Origin: Euperipatoides rowelli
Lineage: Eukaryota > Onychophora > Udeonychophora > Euonychophora > Peripatopsidae
Strand: one strand, 5' to 3'
DNA: 10,483 nucleotides
Assembly: GCA_003024985.2 (NCBI GenBank)
Contig: PXIH01S0057289.1
Shown: positions 1 to 8,156 of the stretch, piece by piece
How the letters are laid out: the number at the start of each line of letters is the position of its first letter
Numbering within the stretch: the first letter of the stretch is position 1
Program-made: the position numbers and the translations under genes
The notes under the pieces: generated by a model
What the model saw: the letters and a program-made list of their open reading frames with translations, nothing else
The model's database searches: none
What the model was told of the DNA's origin: nothing

Positions 1-227
1 ACAATTTAAAAACATGGGGGGAAATATTTCATAAATTTCAAAATAGAAACAAAACACATTCAAAATCAGAAAACTGGTTTAAATCTTTATATGCATAGTG
101 CAAAAAATATATATTATTTATAAAACTTCTAAAGAAAAAATAAGTCTAAAACTTTTTAACCTAGAAATATTAACATTCTTAAAATCTAAAAAAGAACTGA
201 AAAAAAAAACGTATCATAAAAACCAAC

Positions 228-410
228 TTAATTAAAAAATTTCCAGAAAACTTTAGCAATTTCTGAAATCTGTTTTGAAATTTCTTGATAATGTTCAAGA
301 TCCCCTGGCGTTCCTGAACATTTCCTGAGTAGGGTCTCTTCAGGTGCATTTATAAATTGTAGGAAAACACACAACGTCTGGATCTCAGACCTAATAATAT
401 CCTCCAGCAT
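228..410 (-). CDS. Unidentified short open frame, 60 aa; possible exon or old element fragment
   Basis: I do not recognise this frame. It starts at an ATG that directly follows an in-frame TAA and ends at a TAA, so as written it is a complete 60-residue frame. The protein looks mixed and helical, with charged and hydrophobic residues alternating (for example EIQTLCVFLQFI and LEHYQEISKQISEIAKVF). It lacks the Lys/Asn/Ile/Phe bias usual for random frames in AT-rich DNA, and the DNA is less AT-rich than its surroundings. No signal peptide, membrane segment or catalytic motif is visible. No strong splice sites frame it. A CAG after a T10 tract on the same strand (197-199) lies just downstream, with no matching good donor seen. 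It may be an exon fragment, an element remnant or chance. Confidence 0.25.
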   Translation of the reverse strand: MLEDIIRSEIQTLCVFLQFINAPEETLLRKCSGTPGDLEHYQEISKQISEIAKVFWKFFN

Positions 411-1286
411 TTAAGATAACCTCTACCATTAACCATTCAATGACCTAACTTCATTATGAAAATAATATAAAATTAAAGGATATCTAACCTTAACCATACA
501 CTGATTCTAAGTCCAACATAAATATTAAAATCATATTAAAAATAATTAATAAATAAAATAACACACTATACAGCAGCTATAATACAAGTCGACCTATGAT
601 TGGCTGTTTTGGTGATGTTGGCCATGTTGAGTCTGAGTTACAGACTTATTTAGTAAAAACTAGAAATTTTCGTATTTACATTTGCATAAATCATATTCAG
701 TTGAGTAATGATGTAACTGGCTAGTCTCTTGCTCAATTAATGGTTGAACAGATGATGCTATTATTCTCAAATATCTATATATTAATACGTGAAGGGAAAA
801 CTTTGGATCCCTTTTTAAGCATATTGGGCACACGGAGGAGTGCGAGATTTGGCAGAGTTAAAGTTTATATGGAGAGGGAGTGCAATGAGCTAAAATTTAT
901 ATATAAAATTAAAACATTCATTGTTTAGCGTTGTGGCNGCTTTTTACAAAGGAGTGGTGGGTTTTTACTAAGGAATTTCTTATTGGTCGAATTTCGACAA
1001 ACACTGGATTACTAGTATACTTAAATAAACCTAAGAAAAGTTCCACTTCATGAATAGAAAATATAATCATATGTTGCAAAGGAATATGGCATGCCATAAA
1101 ATACCTCTTACATCCATTAATATAATATTTTAATTTTGTAAAATTTATTAGTTTACTTTCTATAACCCATCCAAACATGTAATGATTTATCCTTAACAAC
1201 TTACTGGTTTGATATTATATTTTAGTGACCTATATGTTTTTTTTTTTTAATTTATTATATTATTTTGTTTTGCTAAATATTTGGAT
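411..1286. other. AT-rich stretch without a supported gene
   Basis: The open frames here are short and compositionally random, and no RNA gene is visible. A more GC-rich patch at about 825-890 has no recognisable content. Two near-identical 13-mers (TTTTTACAAAGGA at 941-953 and TTTTTACTAAGGA at 962-974) sit 21 bp apart. A near-palindrome, GTCGAATTTCGAC, follows at about 987-999. One ambiguous base is at 938. Confidence 0.6.
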
Positions 1287-1303
1287 TTTTTTTTTTTTTT
1301 CAG
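1287..1303 (+). promoter_or_regulatory. Predicted 3' splice site (polypyrimidine tract plus CAG)
   Basis: A 15-T run ends in CAG at 1301-1303, directly before the open frame of the Tyr/Gly-rich exon. A second, weaker candidate AG lies at 1317-1318 (TATTCCAG). Both are in the reading frame of the exon, which stays open upstream of its first ATG to 1304. Poly-T runs are common in this window, so the call rests on the combination with a good donor at 1967. Confidence 0.5.
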
Positions 1304-1966
1304 TTATTTTTATTCCAGTTTTTTATTGTAAAAATATTATCAATGTCCAAAGCTCAATATAATACTACTATAAATTTGAAGAAAATGGACAATAAAACAC
1401 ACAATGCAACAGTTGAAGGGCGTTCAATGGACTCTACATATGATTATACAAAATTAGAAACTAGAAAAGAACCTAGTTCACTCTCTTGGGACACATCTGA
1501 CAAATATGGTGGTTATGGGTATTTCTATAGTGACTTTAAAGATTCAAAGCCAGGATATGGGTTCACTGATAATAAAATTAGTCCTCATTATGGTGGAATA
1601 GATATAACAAAACAAAATTATCAATCCCCATATGAATCTAGTAGCAAATATAACTTAGACAATTTGGTATCTGATGTAACTCCCAACAGTTACAGTAATA
1701 ACTATGCAAGCTATCCTAGTTCTTCTTGTATATGTAAAGATTCATATGGTGATGGAAAAGGATATGGATCTGGTGGTAAATATGAATATGGAGATGGCTA
1801 TGGTAAAGGTGGTGGTTATGGATCAGGGGGAAAGTATGGCTATAGTGGATATCATGAGAAACATAATGATTATAAGGATAATAACGATTATTCTCATGAA
1901 AATAAAATGCCAACAATAGTTGTTCATGACGAAGAGAAAGAAGATGATATTTCAAGCTTATATCCG
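1304..1966 (+). CDS. Exon of an unidentified Tyr/Gly/Lys/Ser-rich low-complexity protein
   Basis: I do not recognise the family. The frame is open from 1304. The first ATG is at 1343, with a T at -3, so a weak start context; the exon may instead continue a peptide from an upstream exon. From that ATG, 208 residues run to a phase-0 donor (CCG|GTAACA). Residues 1-50 are polar, with several N-x-T sequons (for example near 7-9 and 17-23). Residues 54-125 are Tyr/Ser/Asn-rich. Residues 133-170 form a Gly/Tyr/Lys block with two copies of GYGSGGKY (140-147, 158-165). Residues 172-208 are charged, ending in an acidic EEKEDD stretch. No signal peptide, membrane segment or enzyme motif is seen before the donor. 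Such composition occurs in cuticle, silk, adhesive and RNA-binding low-complexity proteins, so composition alone assigns no function. The 32 codons past the donor read as T-rich hydrophobic sequence and are probably intron. Confidence 0.5.
1740..1860 (+). repeat. Imperfect Gly/Tyr coding repeat inside the exon
   Basis: Two degenerate units of about 54 bp encode GYGSGGKYEYGDGYGKGG and then GYGSGGKYGYSGY. The two DNA copies use different synonymous codons for Gly and Lys (for example GGATCTGGTGGTAAA against GGATCAGGGGGAAAG). The peptide repeat is therefore better conserved than the DNA, which suggests a coding constraint. Confidence 0.55.
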
Positions 1967-1972
1967 GTAACA
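1967..1972 (+). promoter_or_regulatory. Predicted 5' splice site
   Basis: CCG|GTAACA matches the GTRA start of a donor. After it the translation changes abruptly from charged residues to a T-rich hydrophobic run and composition becomes intron-like. No downstream exon compatible with phase 0 was identified in the window. Confidence 0.45.
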
Positions 1973-2064
1973 TGTTGTTTTTTGTTTGTTTGTTTTATTT
2001 TTTATCTTAATATGTTGTTTTATTTTATTAATCTCCCAGTCTTTCAGAAAGAAAAACATTTGTG

Positions 2065-2140
2065 ATTTTAGCCTTGAACCTGTCTCGTGCCGACACCAAG
2101 GGGCAGCCCATTTCACCCCACTGAGCCACCGTCCCTTGGC
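2065..2140 (-). mobile_element. tRNA-derived SINE fragment (tRNA-like head), minus strand
   Basis: Read on the minus strand, there is an A-box-like TGGCTCAGTGG (2128-2118) and, 37 bp further on, a B-box-like GGTTCAAGGC (2080-2071). The order and spacing are those of an RNA polymerase III tRNA-type promoter. The unit is clearly more GC-rich than its surroundings, as expected for an insertion. The tRNA head does not fold into a clean cloverleaf by eye, and no anticodon stem is convincing, so this is a tRNA-derived SINE piece rather than a tRNA gene. The 3' body and tail are not clear. It lies about 100 bp after the exon donor, in the presumed intron, antisense to the gene. Confidence 0.5.
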
Positions 2141-2764
2141 GATCTTATGTTGTTATGTGTATTCTTTCTTGTATTTTAACTAAATCTGCTTGAGTAAAAA
2201 TACATTGTCATTACTTAAGTTAAATGAAATTACTGTATAATGGGTTTGGAGAAAATATTGTTATAGAAATTTGACTAAAGCTTTAGAACAAATAGGTTAA
2301 GTGACACTTTTAAATTTTATAGTCAATGCTAAAATTTTCACATTCCATCATTCATATTTAAAATACTTTTATGCTAATGTTTTGACATCTGTAATTTTTG
2401 GTTTTAAATTTGTTTGGCAGTTTCATTGTTTAGTGTCTTGAAATTAAGTAAAGACAGTCTAGTAAAATCAATTCCTTTCATTTTTCACATGTTAAATGCA
2501 TTGATCTATGTTGATGCTAATATAATATGATCATAAATATTACAAACATACTGTTTACACTATAAACATATAAATATTTATTACAACAACTAATTGAATC
2601 AGCTCAATTCAACGCCAAACTAATAACATATCTAACATACTATTGTTATAAGAACAATAATATTGCAAGCTGCATTTACTGTGGTGTGCATTTGCCATTA
2701 CAATACATTCACACTTCCTTTATTTTATGGTCTTATACTGTAGTCTATCTGGAGAGTGCATAAC
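2141..2764. other. AT-rich presumed intronic or intergenic sequence
   Basis: No coding or RNA feature is supported here. Only small inverted repeats are seen, such as ATTGTT-ATAAG-AACAAT at about 2642-2658. Confidence 0.6.
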
Positions 2765-2990
2765 TCTAGACAAGTGGCATAGTGGTCGGCCCTGTTGTTC
2801 TGTGTCATCTGTTATCCAAAATTATAAGATTCAGGTTCACCAGTGGACTGTGGAATGATAGTGCATCACTTTTCTTAAACTTCTAGTGGTCCCATATTAT
2901 CTGGAGTGAAGTTGGTTTCTTTAATCCTGAGTGATGGTATGGGTGTAGCTTGTCATATTGTCTTTTCCTCTCCTTACCATCATTGAAGAC
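2765..2990 (+). mobile_element. Possible second tRNA-derived SINE, plus strand
   Basis: TGGCATAGTGG at 2775-2785 matches the pol III A-box (TRGCNNAGNNGG) fully. GGTTCACCAG at 2834-2843 matches the first five bases of the B-box core and is at a typical spacing (about 50 bp). A 3' body of mixed composition follows, including CCTCTCCTTACCATCATTG near 2970. The two boxes alone are short, and the right part may instead belong to the degenerate 3' end of the adjacent gypsy element. The boundaries are estimates and no target-site duplication was identified. Confidence 0.4.
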
Positions 2991-3009
2991 AATTAGATTT
3001 GTGACTGGG

Positions 3010-3797
3010 TAGAATGTATGTTTAATACCGGTAGTTCTTTTGAACCTACTTTCTGAATCATTTCATGTAGTGCAAGATTTTGATAACCTTCATAGTTCAA
3101 TTGTAAACTTGCTTTTTAAACAGTTAGTTATATGGTTGGTAGTGGATTCAGAAGTTGAAGTCTGTTTACAACATTCACCCTAGTAACATTTCAGCAGGTG
3201 TTAATTTGAGGGTAATATGTGGCATAAACCTTTAGATAATCAGAAATTCATTTATTCAAAATTGTAGTGTATTTGTGTCTATTATTCTTATTTTGATTAA
3301 GTAGGTTTCCAATATCTCAACATGCTGCTCATTTAAGGCAGGGTGGTAGGAGCAGATTTTCGGTGGACAATGTCTCTGTTCTTTAGGTAGGCTCAAAAAT
3401 TATTTGATGTGAATGTTGTGTTATTGCCAGACAACAGATGGCATGTATAACTAGAAATATAAAATTGTTTCCCTAGATCACTAAAATAGTGTCAGAGTTG
3501 GTTATTTTCAAAATTTTGCCTCCAATAAGCATCAACAATGACAAGAAACATTTTGTCAAGATATGGTCCAATTAAATATATGTGGATTATGTCTCATGTA
3601 TCAAGAGTTGAGTTAGTTTCCTTTAAATTTCAGAGGTAGGAAGGGCCATCAACATAGTGATCATGCCAGAAGCTTCATTTTGATCATCCTGTACGACGGA
3701 AAATCAGTTCCTTTAATGTTAATATTTTCCCTCTACTTGTAGCTCAATTTCCAACCATATAACTAAATCCTCAGATATACTTTTTACTCCATTTATC
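3010..3797 (-). pseudogene. Degenerate integrase of the gypsy element
   Basis: From high to low coordinates: a pre-integrase segment with SISEDL (about 3780-3764) and ELQVEG (3745-3728); a remnant of the zinc-binding region ending in KMKLLA (about 3681-3665); the core with HIYLIGP (3582-3565) followed by MFLVIVDAYW; SGNNTTF (about 3434-3414) where the family has D-N-G-T; VEILET (about 3320-3304), retaining the glutamate; LTPAEMLLG (about 3203-3179); and a C-terminal piece with KVGSK (about 3053-3040). The family needs a D-D-E triad to join element DNA to the host. Here the first D reads Y and the second reads G, leaving only E. At least two frame changes and several stops are present. Confidence 0.8.
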
Positions 3798-4576
3798 CTA
3801 CAAAAAAAATACTTTCAATTTGAAATTCCTAAAATGATTTCATCTATAAACAAAAATCTGTAAATTTGTATTAATTTATAAATTTATTTATTTTTTTATT
3901 ATTATCATTTACAATATTTCTTTGTAAAAAGATTCCTACATCATTAAAGGGATAAGGAATTCTTCATACACGAGTTAATTAATTTTTACTCATACTATTG
4001 TATTTTATTTATTTTCTTCTGTCTTCATAACAAATCTTAAAATAGGAAGATTTGATGCCTTGATCAGTCTTGCCAAACCATTCCTGGATCAATTTAGGGA
4101 ATATATACTAATAAAAAGAGGTATTTTATCTAATCAAAATACCAGAAATTCTAAAAATTGTTCACACCATTTATTAGAACTAACAGATACAAAATATCTA
4201 CTATTCCAACCTTTATTAACATTAATAATCAACTATAAAGTGATATTTAATAGTACAATATATTTATTGTATATACATTTTATTATTTAAGAAATTATAT
4301 AATTGACTAAAACAATTTCAATCATTTCATTGTTATGTGAGTAAGAACTATATCCTATGGGCTAAGATCTTAATATACAAATTTATAAGATATATGTATA
4401 GTTATTTCATTTTGATAATAAAGGCATAATAATAATATGCTGAGTCTTAATGAGTTAGAAATAATTTACCTTAAGTACCCAGAGTTGACAACATTTTGGA
4501 TTAACAATTCTCCATATTTATTTTAAAAGTGGTTGATATTTATTTTGTGCTTGCTTTTAGGTCATTAAAACCATCA
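3798..4576. mobile_element. Unidentified about 780-bp insertion inside the gypsy element
   Basis: Gypsy coding sequence is recognisable up to about 4575 (DPELIN in the RNase H-integrase linker) and resumes at about 3797 (SISEDL follows at once). In this family only some tens of residues separate these motifs, so most of the intervening DNA is extra. The 7-mer ATTTATC occurs at 3791-3797 and again at 4577-4583, exactly where the protein alignment breaks, and may be a target-site duplication. In such AT-rich DNA a 7-mer match can be chance. The inserted DNA has no terminal inverted repeat, no convincing poly-A end and no recognised protein. Confidence 0.5.
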
Positions 4577-5170
4577 ATTTATCAATTCAGGGTCTTGTTT
4601 AATCTCAACCATTATGTATTCACAGGGCCAAAGAAATTACACTGTTTGGTTAATAGCTGTGATGTTATTATTTTTTATTCCCCCTCCGTAGGTGTGTTTC
4701 GGACAGGAACACATGATAGAGCAATATGCTATGACATTTTCCTTAGTTAGTTTCTATTTTATTGCATAACTTATACATTATGCACTTAAAATAATTGGCT
4801 AACTCGGTAATATCCAAACTGCTAGGGTATAAATTTATTTACCCATGTCAAAAAATTTAATCATATGCTTGTGATCAGTGTAAGGAGTAAATTTCCTTAC
4901 CAAAATAAATTTGTGGATTTTTTATGACAAAAATTATTACAAGTGCTTCCTCATCGGGTTGTCAATAATTTTGTTCAGTTGTAGTTATGTGAAGCAAACA
5001 TTATGGGTTTAATATTTTCATTTGATAATTTATGAGTAATAACTACTCCTATACCCCATGGGGTTGTATAGGAATCAATTATGATTAGGAGAGCAAGGTC
5101 AAAATTTGCTAAAATATATTTAGATATAATATATTTTAACTTAATCGAATTCTGCTGCAGTTCAGTCCCA
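4575..5170 (-). pseudogene. Degenerate RNase H and RNase H-integrase linker of the gypsy element
   Basis: RNase H removes the RNA strand of the RNA/DNA hybrid during reverse transcription. Visible pieces are LLIIIDSYTTPWGIGVV (about 5090-5040) with the first catalytic Asp; DEEALVIIFV (about 4959-4930) with the Glu; KFTPYTDHK (about 4890-4868) with another Asp; and the tail motif KENVIAYCS (about 4742-4716). DPELIN follows at 4594-4577. The acidic residues survive, but the reading frame is broken by stops and shifts between these pieces. Confidence 0.75.
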
Positions 5171-5339
5171 TTTAGTGTTTTTATTTAGCTGTTTATTTAA
5201 ATTGGTGATTTTTGTCACTAAATTAAGGATAAATTTCCTATAATACCTGATTAAGCCTAAGAAAGATCGCAAATTGTTGATTTATTTTTTTTAGTAGGTG
5301 AATGATTCTAGCTTTTATTTTAGTGGTTGCTGGATGAAT

Positions 5340-5960
5340 TCCCTCATCCCTAATGACATGACCAAAATATTCAATTTTCTTTTATAAGAATTCACATTTT
5401 TCCAAATTAATTTTTAATACAACTTTAAATAAAGTGTTAAAAACTAATTTTAAGTCTTTAATGTGAGTCTCTTCATCCTTGCTAGAAATAAGAATACCAT
5501 CAAGGTAGCAGATTACATTTGGTATACTGGCTAATATTTCATCCATAAGCTGTTGGAAAATCACAGGGGTGGAAGCAATTCTGAATGACATTCTGATTAC
5601 CATGAATAAACCTTTCTGTGTGTTGATTGCTCATCCGATTTAAGATGCTGGTGAGCTTGAGCATTGAGCAAGGTTGAATTTACTAAACACTTTGCTTGCT
5701 GATAATTTTGTCAGTATCTCGTTGACAATGGATAATGTACAAGTATTACATTTTTATTTAAACTGATTTTGTAATCACAACACAATTTAATATTCTCATT
5801 CTTTTTTGTGTTTGGGATCATTGGAGCAGACCAAGATGAAAATTTAACAGCTTAAAAATGTCTTGTTCTTGTACTTTTATAAGCTCTTTTTCTATAGCTG
5901 GAATTATAGCAAAAATAATATTGTGACACTTAAAGAATTTATTAAAATGAAACTTTTCTC
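5340..5960 (-). pseudogene. Degenerate reverse transcriptase of the gypsy element
   Basis: RT copies the element RNA into DNA. Pieces in order are AIEKELIK (about 5900-5877), FSSWSAP (5840-5820), IKLCCDYK, INTQKGLF (about 5629-5606), FRIASTPVIFQQLMDEIL (about 5590-5534), CYLDG (5510-5496), LEKCEF and EYFGHVIRDEG (5371 onward). An uninterrupted 73-codon frame runs from 5603 to 5382 and covers the palm motifs. The active-site YLDD of the family reads YLDG, losing the second Asp of the metal-binding pair. Stops and shifts lie both before and after that frame. Confidence 0.88.
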
Positions 5961-6150
5961 AGAAACCTCTAATGCAACCAAGCTTTGAGGAAAATAATTC
6001 TTCAAATTCTTTTAATAACTTTTTACAGTAGCACTCTGACTGTAAGTTCATATCGGAGTAATCCTTTTAAAAATGTTGGATGACAAATCTAGTGCATAGA
6101 ACCAATGACACCTAGCAAGGTGGAAAGTACTTCCTTTATAACTATCAGTT

Positions 6151-6426
6151 CTAATTCAGCTGCTTTATTTTTATCAGGTTGGGCATTAACTTTATATGAA
6201 CCAATGTTATGATCAAAAGTACATAATGAAATGTAATAGCTTGGAGCTTCCTTATTGGCCAAAATTTTCTGACTGTATGAGAAGGCATGATTGAGATGGT
6301 GGCTCCCATATCAAACTTGAAAAGAATGTCCTTATCATCTATTTTCAAATAAATTATTTGTGTATAAGTATTTTCTATAACATTAAAGGAAATGTTTGTA
6401 TTCATTAAGATATTGTCACTTTCCAT
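6151..6426 (-). pseudogene. Degenerate retroviral-type aspartic protease of the gypsy element
   Basis: A 91-codon open frame starts MESDNI at 6426. It contains IIYLKIDDKDILFKFDMGAT, then ISIMP and VRKFWP, the layout of the N-terminal half of a retropepsin domain. The active-site D-T/S-G reads D-M-G (Asp codon 6312-6310, Met 6309-6307). The catalytic Asp is present, but the neighbouring Thr/Ser, which forms the fireman's-grip hydrogen bond in this family, is lost. The latter part of the frame (from about residue 65) appears shifted out of the ancestral frame. The enzyme would cut the element polyprotein. Confidence 0.75.
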
Positions 6427-6499
6427 TTCTTCCTGTTTTTAGATGCAACATAATTAAAATTATTGTTTTGTTTAACAAAACTTCTAGTTTTAGGGAAAA

Positions 6500-6617
6500 A
6501 TGGCAAATAACTTTTTTATGACCATGTTTGTTTTTTTTTTTTTTTGCAAATATAACAGGTAGCATTTTAAAACTAGAAACCTTTTCTGTCTTGTTTATTT
6601 CCATAATGATTGCAGTT
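6500..6617 (-). pseudogene. Degenerate nucleocapsid zinc knuckles of the gypsy gag
   Basis: Two CCHC-type positions can be seen. The first, at 6614-6576, reads CNHYGNKQDRKGF: one Cys of four remains and the second Cys, the His and the last Cys positions read Y, Q and F. The second begins CYICKK at 6557 and ends HGHKKVIC near 6503, with the pieces in different frames. The break between them is a run of 15 T on the plus strand (6531-6545), a typical slippage site. Zinc knuckles bind the element RNA during particle assembly. Confidence 0.7.
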
Positions 6618-6699
6618 TTAATTTCCAGTTTTATTAACAGTAGTAGTCTGAACCTTTTTTTAATATTTTAAGCATAAAGGTTCACTTGAGAAACTGGCT

Positions 6700-7253
6700 C
6701 AAAACATTTTTAAGCAAAGTGTAACTTTTGTTAAACAGGTCAGTGACTGCTACCAGTTGAATTAAAACTTCAAAATCAATATCATCTTTTTCTAAAATCA
6801 GTCTTTTCTTTAATTGATGAGCTGTAAATATCAAAAAGAAACTGTTTAACTAAGAAAAAATAAACATTTAGTTTAATTCACAATAACGTTCAATCTGCAA
6901 AGTTTCGCTGCATATTCAAGAACTTTTTCATGCTAGTTTTGTGTCATTTTATGGAACTCAAATCTTTCTAACCTAGAAAGTGGTTGCAGAGGAAATATTG
7001 CTTTAGAACTATCATAACTTCTAATAATGATTTATTTCCTGGCATCACAGGTTCTATTAAATAGTTTTTATGATCTCTGCCTGCTCTGCCGTCTCTACAG
7101 GAAGTAGAACAAAACCAGTAAAGTCCTTCATCACATGATCAATTTTTCTCTGCCATCTTTGTCAAATAAAAGCTGGTAAAGATGGCAGAGTGATAGTCAT
7201 ATGACTTGTAATAATGGTGGCCATCTCTGCTCTAGCTTGATATTTTCTGGCAT
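6700..7253 (-). pseudogene. Degenerate gag capsid region of the gypsy element
   Basis: The likely start MPENIKLEQRW is at 7253. Later pieces are RLERFEFHKM (about 6980-6945), HEKVLEYAAKLCRLN (6932-6888) and LKKRLILEKDDIDFEVLI (6813-6760). These follow the order and spacing of the Ty3/gypsy capsid, which builds the particle shell. Several stops and shifts break the frame, and the N-terminal part between 7240 and 6990 is poorly preserved. The 13-bp inverted repeat at 7148-7190 lies in this part. Confidence 0.7.
7148..7190. repeat. 13-bp perfect inverted repeat, 17-bp loop
   Basis: CTCTGCCATCTTT (7148-7160) pairs perfectly with AAAGATGGCAGAG (7178-7190). The GC-rich core GATGGCAGAG recurs in plus orientation at 8446-8455 (ATGGCAGAG, preceded by AGAG). 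Related words (GCAGAGATGGCC, AGACGGCAGAGCAGG) occur on the minus strand near 7220 and 7085. The function is unknown; it lies in the degenerate gag start. Confidence 0.6.
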
Positions 7254-8139
7254 TTTTTTAATTTTATTTGCACAAATAAAAGATTTTAAAATAAAAGTTG
7301 ATTAACAATAATTAATTATACAAATATTTTTTTAAAAATTAATTTTTCTTGAAAAAATTTGTTTATTAAAATTTAATTAAACGGCAAAATGTTCAGACAA
7401 AGATTTAGCCTTTCAAGTCGTATTATTTTAACAATAACTTTTTTTTTTATCTTATGACTTCATCATTCAATTACAGTAAGGAAATTGGCATTAATAATAA
7501 TTATTTTACTGTAGTAGGATCAGCCCTTTACAACATTTGTGATTTGCATTGTGCTTTGTTAAAAACCTGATCAAGTTAAGTTTAATTTAAATTTAAAAAA
7601 AAAACCCAGCAAGTACAATATAATAAAACTAATACAAAGCCTAATTTGTAGTTAACAATATAGCTAAGTTACTGTACTTAGTCATATATATAATTAATTT
7701 TACTTAACAGAAAAGCTCACAACACATGCAGTATATTTTTAATCCATAAAGGAAGATTACTGTATTGGTCTATTTATTTTTCCACAAATAAATAAGGAAC
7801 GCATAACTAATAACATTCCATCAGTGCCATGAAGGAATTTATGACATATGGTAATCTAACTGTAATATAAGACAAGTTAGGTCATGGTATCTGGCACGCT
7901 GCTCAGCCATCTTCATCTTCGGTGAGCCAATGATGCCCATAGTTGTTATCACTCTATTTTCTGTCCATAGATGTTGATGTATCCATCATTTTTAATGGGC
8001 TTTTTAAGTATAGCAAGCTAAGAATGAAAAAATTAATGACCATAATTTTTGACAGCTTTTAAACTAGTTTAATATAATACACACTATGTAGCCTACACTA
8101 TATTTGCGAGTGTATCAGTGTGTTTAGTATTCATTCATT
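7254..8139. other. AT-rich stretch without a supported gene, with a GC-richer patch
   Basis: If the gypsy 5' leader and LTR survive they should lie here, but I could not match any part to sequence below 3010. A patch at about 7881-7950 (CTGGCACGCTGCTCAGCCAT and following) is much more GC-rich than its surroundings and may be a leader or an exon fragment. No frame in it is long enough to call. A small inverted repeat ACAGTAA/TTTACTGT lies at about 7473-7512. Confidence 0.5.
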
Positions 8140-8140
8140 T

Positions 8141-8156
8141 CTCTCTCTCTCTCTCT
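8141..8156. repeat. (CT)8 microsatellite
   Basis: There are eight uninterrupted CT units followed by a T-rich tract. Confidence 0.9.

Larger units (their letters stand above)
3010..7253 (-). mobile_element. Decayed Ty3/gypsy LTR-retrotransposon (internal region), minus strand
   Basis: Domains follow the Ty3/gypsy order on the minus strand: capsid, zinc knuckles, protease, reverse transcriptase, RNase H, then integrase (HHCC, core, C-terminal). Ty3/gypsy and not copia is indicated because integrase follows RNase H. All domains are recognisable only by moving between frames; stops and single-base shifts are frequent. Several catalytic residues are replaced, so the copy cannot be active. About 780 bp of foreign sequence interrupts it at 3798-4576. 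No envelope gene is seen after integrase. I found no LTR pair, polypurine tract or primer-binding site, so the outer limits given are those of recognisable coding sequence. The first gag ATG is probably at 7253. Confidence 0.9.

Noticed and set aside
740-928. 62-aa plus-strand open frame
   Set aside because: AT-rich DNA with no splice signals, no recognisable motif and an arbitrary ATG; it looks like chance.
918-1199. 93-aa minus-strand open frame
   Set aside because: Composition resembles random AT-rich translation, it crosses the ambiguous base at 938, and no domain is visible.
1704-1973. Open frames of 71 aa (plus) and 85 aa (minus) overlapping the exon
   Set aside because: They are shadows of the Gly/Tyr repeat read in other frames, giving Met/Val-rich and His/Tyr-rich peptides as expected from GGT/TAT codons.
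2065-2140. A functional tRNA gene
   Set aside because: The A- and B-box order is right, but no cloverleaf, anticodon loop or acceptor stem can be drawn convincingly.
1967-2183. Continuation of the exon frame past 1966, and a 65-aa frame at 1986-2183
   Set aside because: T-rich presumed intron reading as a false membrane segment, then the SINE head; the donor at 1967 explains the change better.
4060-4290. 76-aa plus-strand frame as a complete gene
   Set aside because: It has no ATG at its start (TTG at 4060), and its second half is random AT-rich translation; only the first 75 bp are kept as a weak exon candidate.
4529-4750. 73-aa plus-strand open frame
   Set aside because: It is the antisense of the gypsy RNase H tail and linker (KENVIAYCS and DPELIN on the minus strand).
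6151-6604. Two separate minus-strand genes at 6151-6426 and 6416-6604
   Set aside because: Both are surviving frame fragments of the same gypsy gag-pol region (protease and zinc knuckle).
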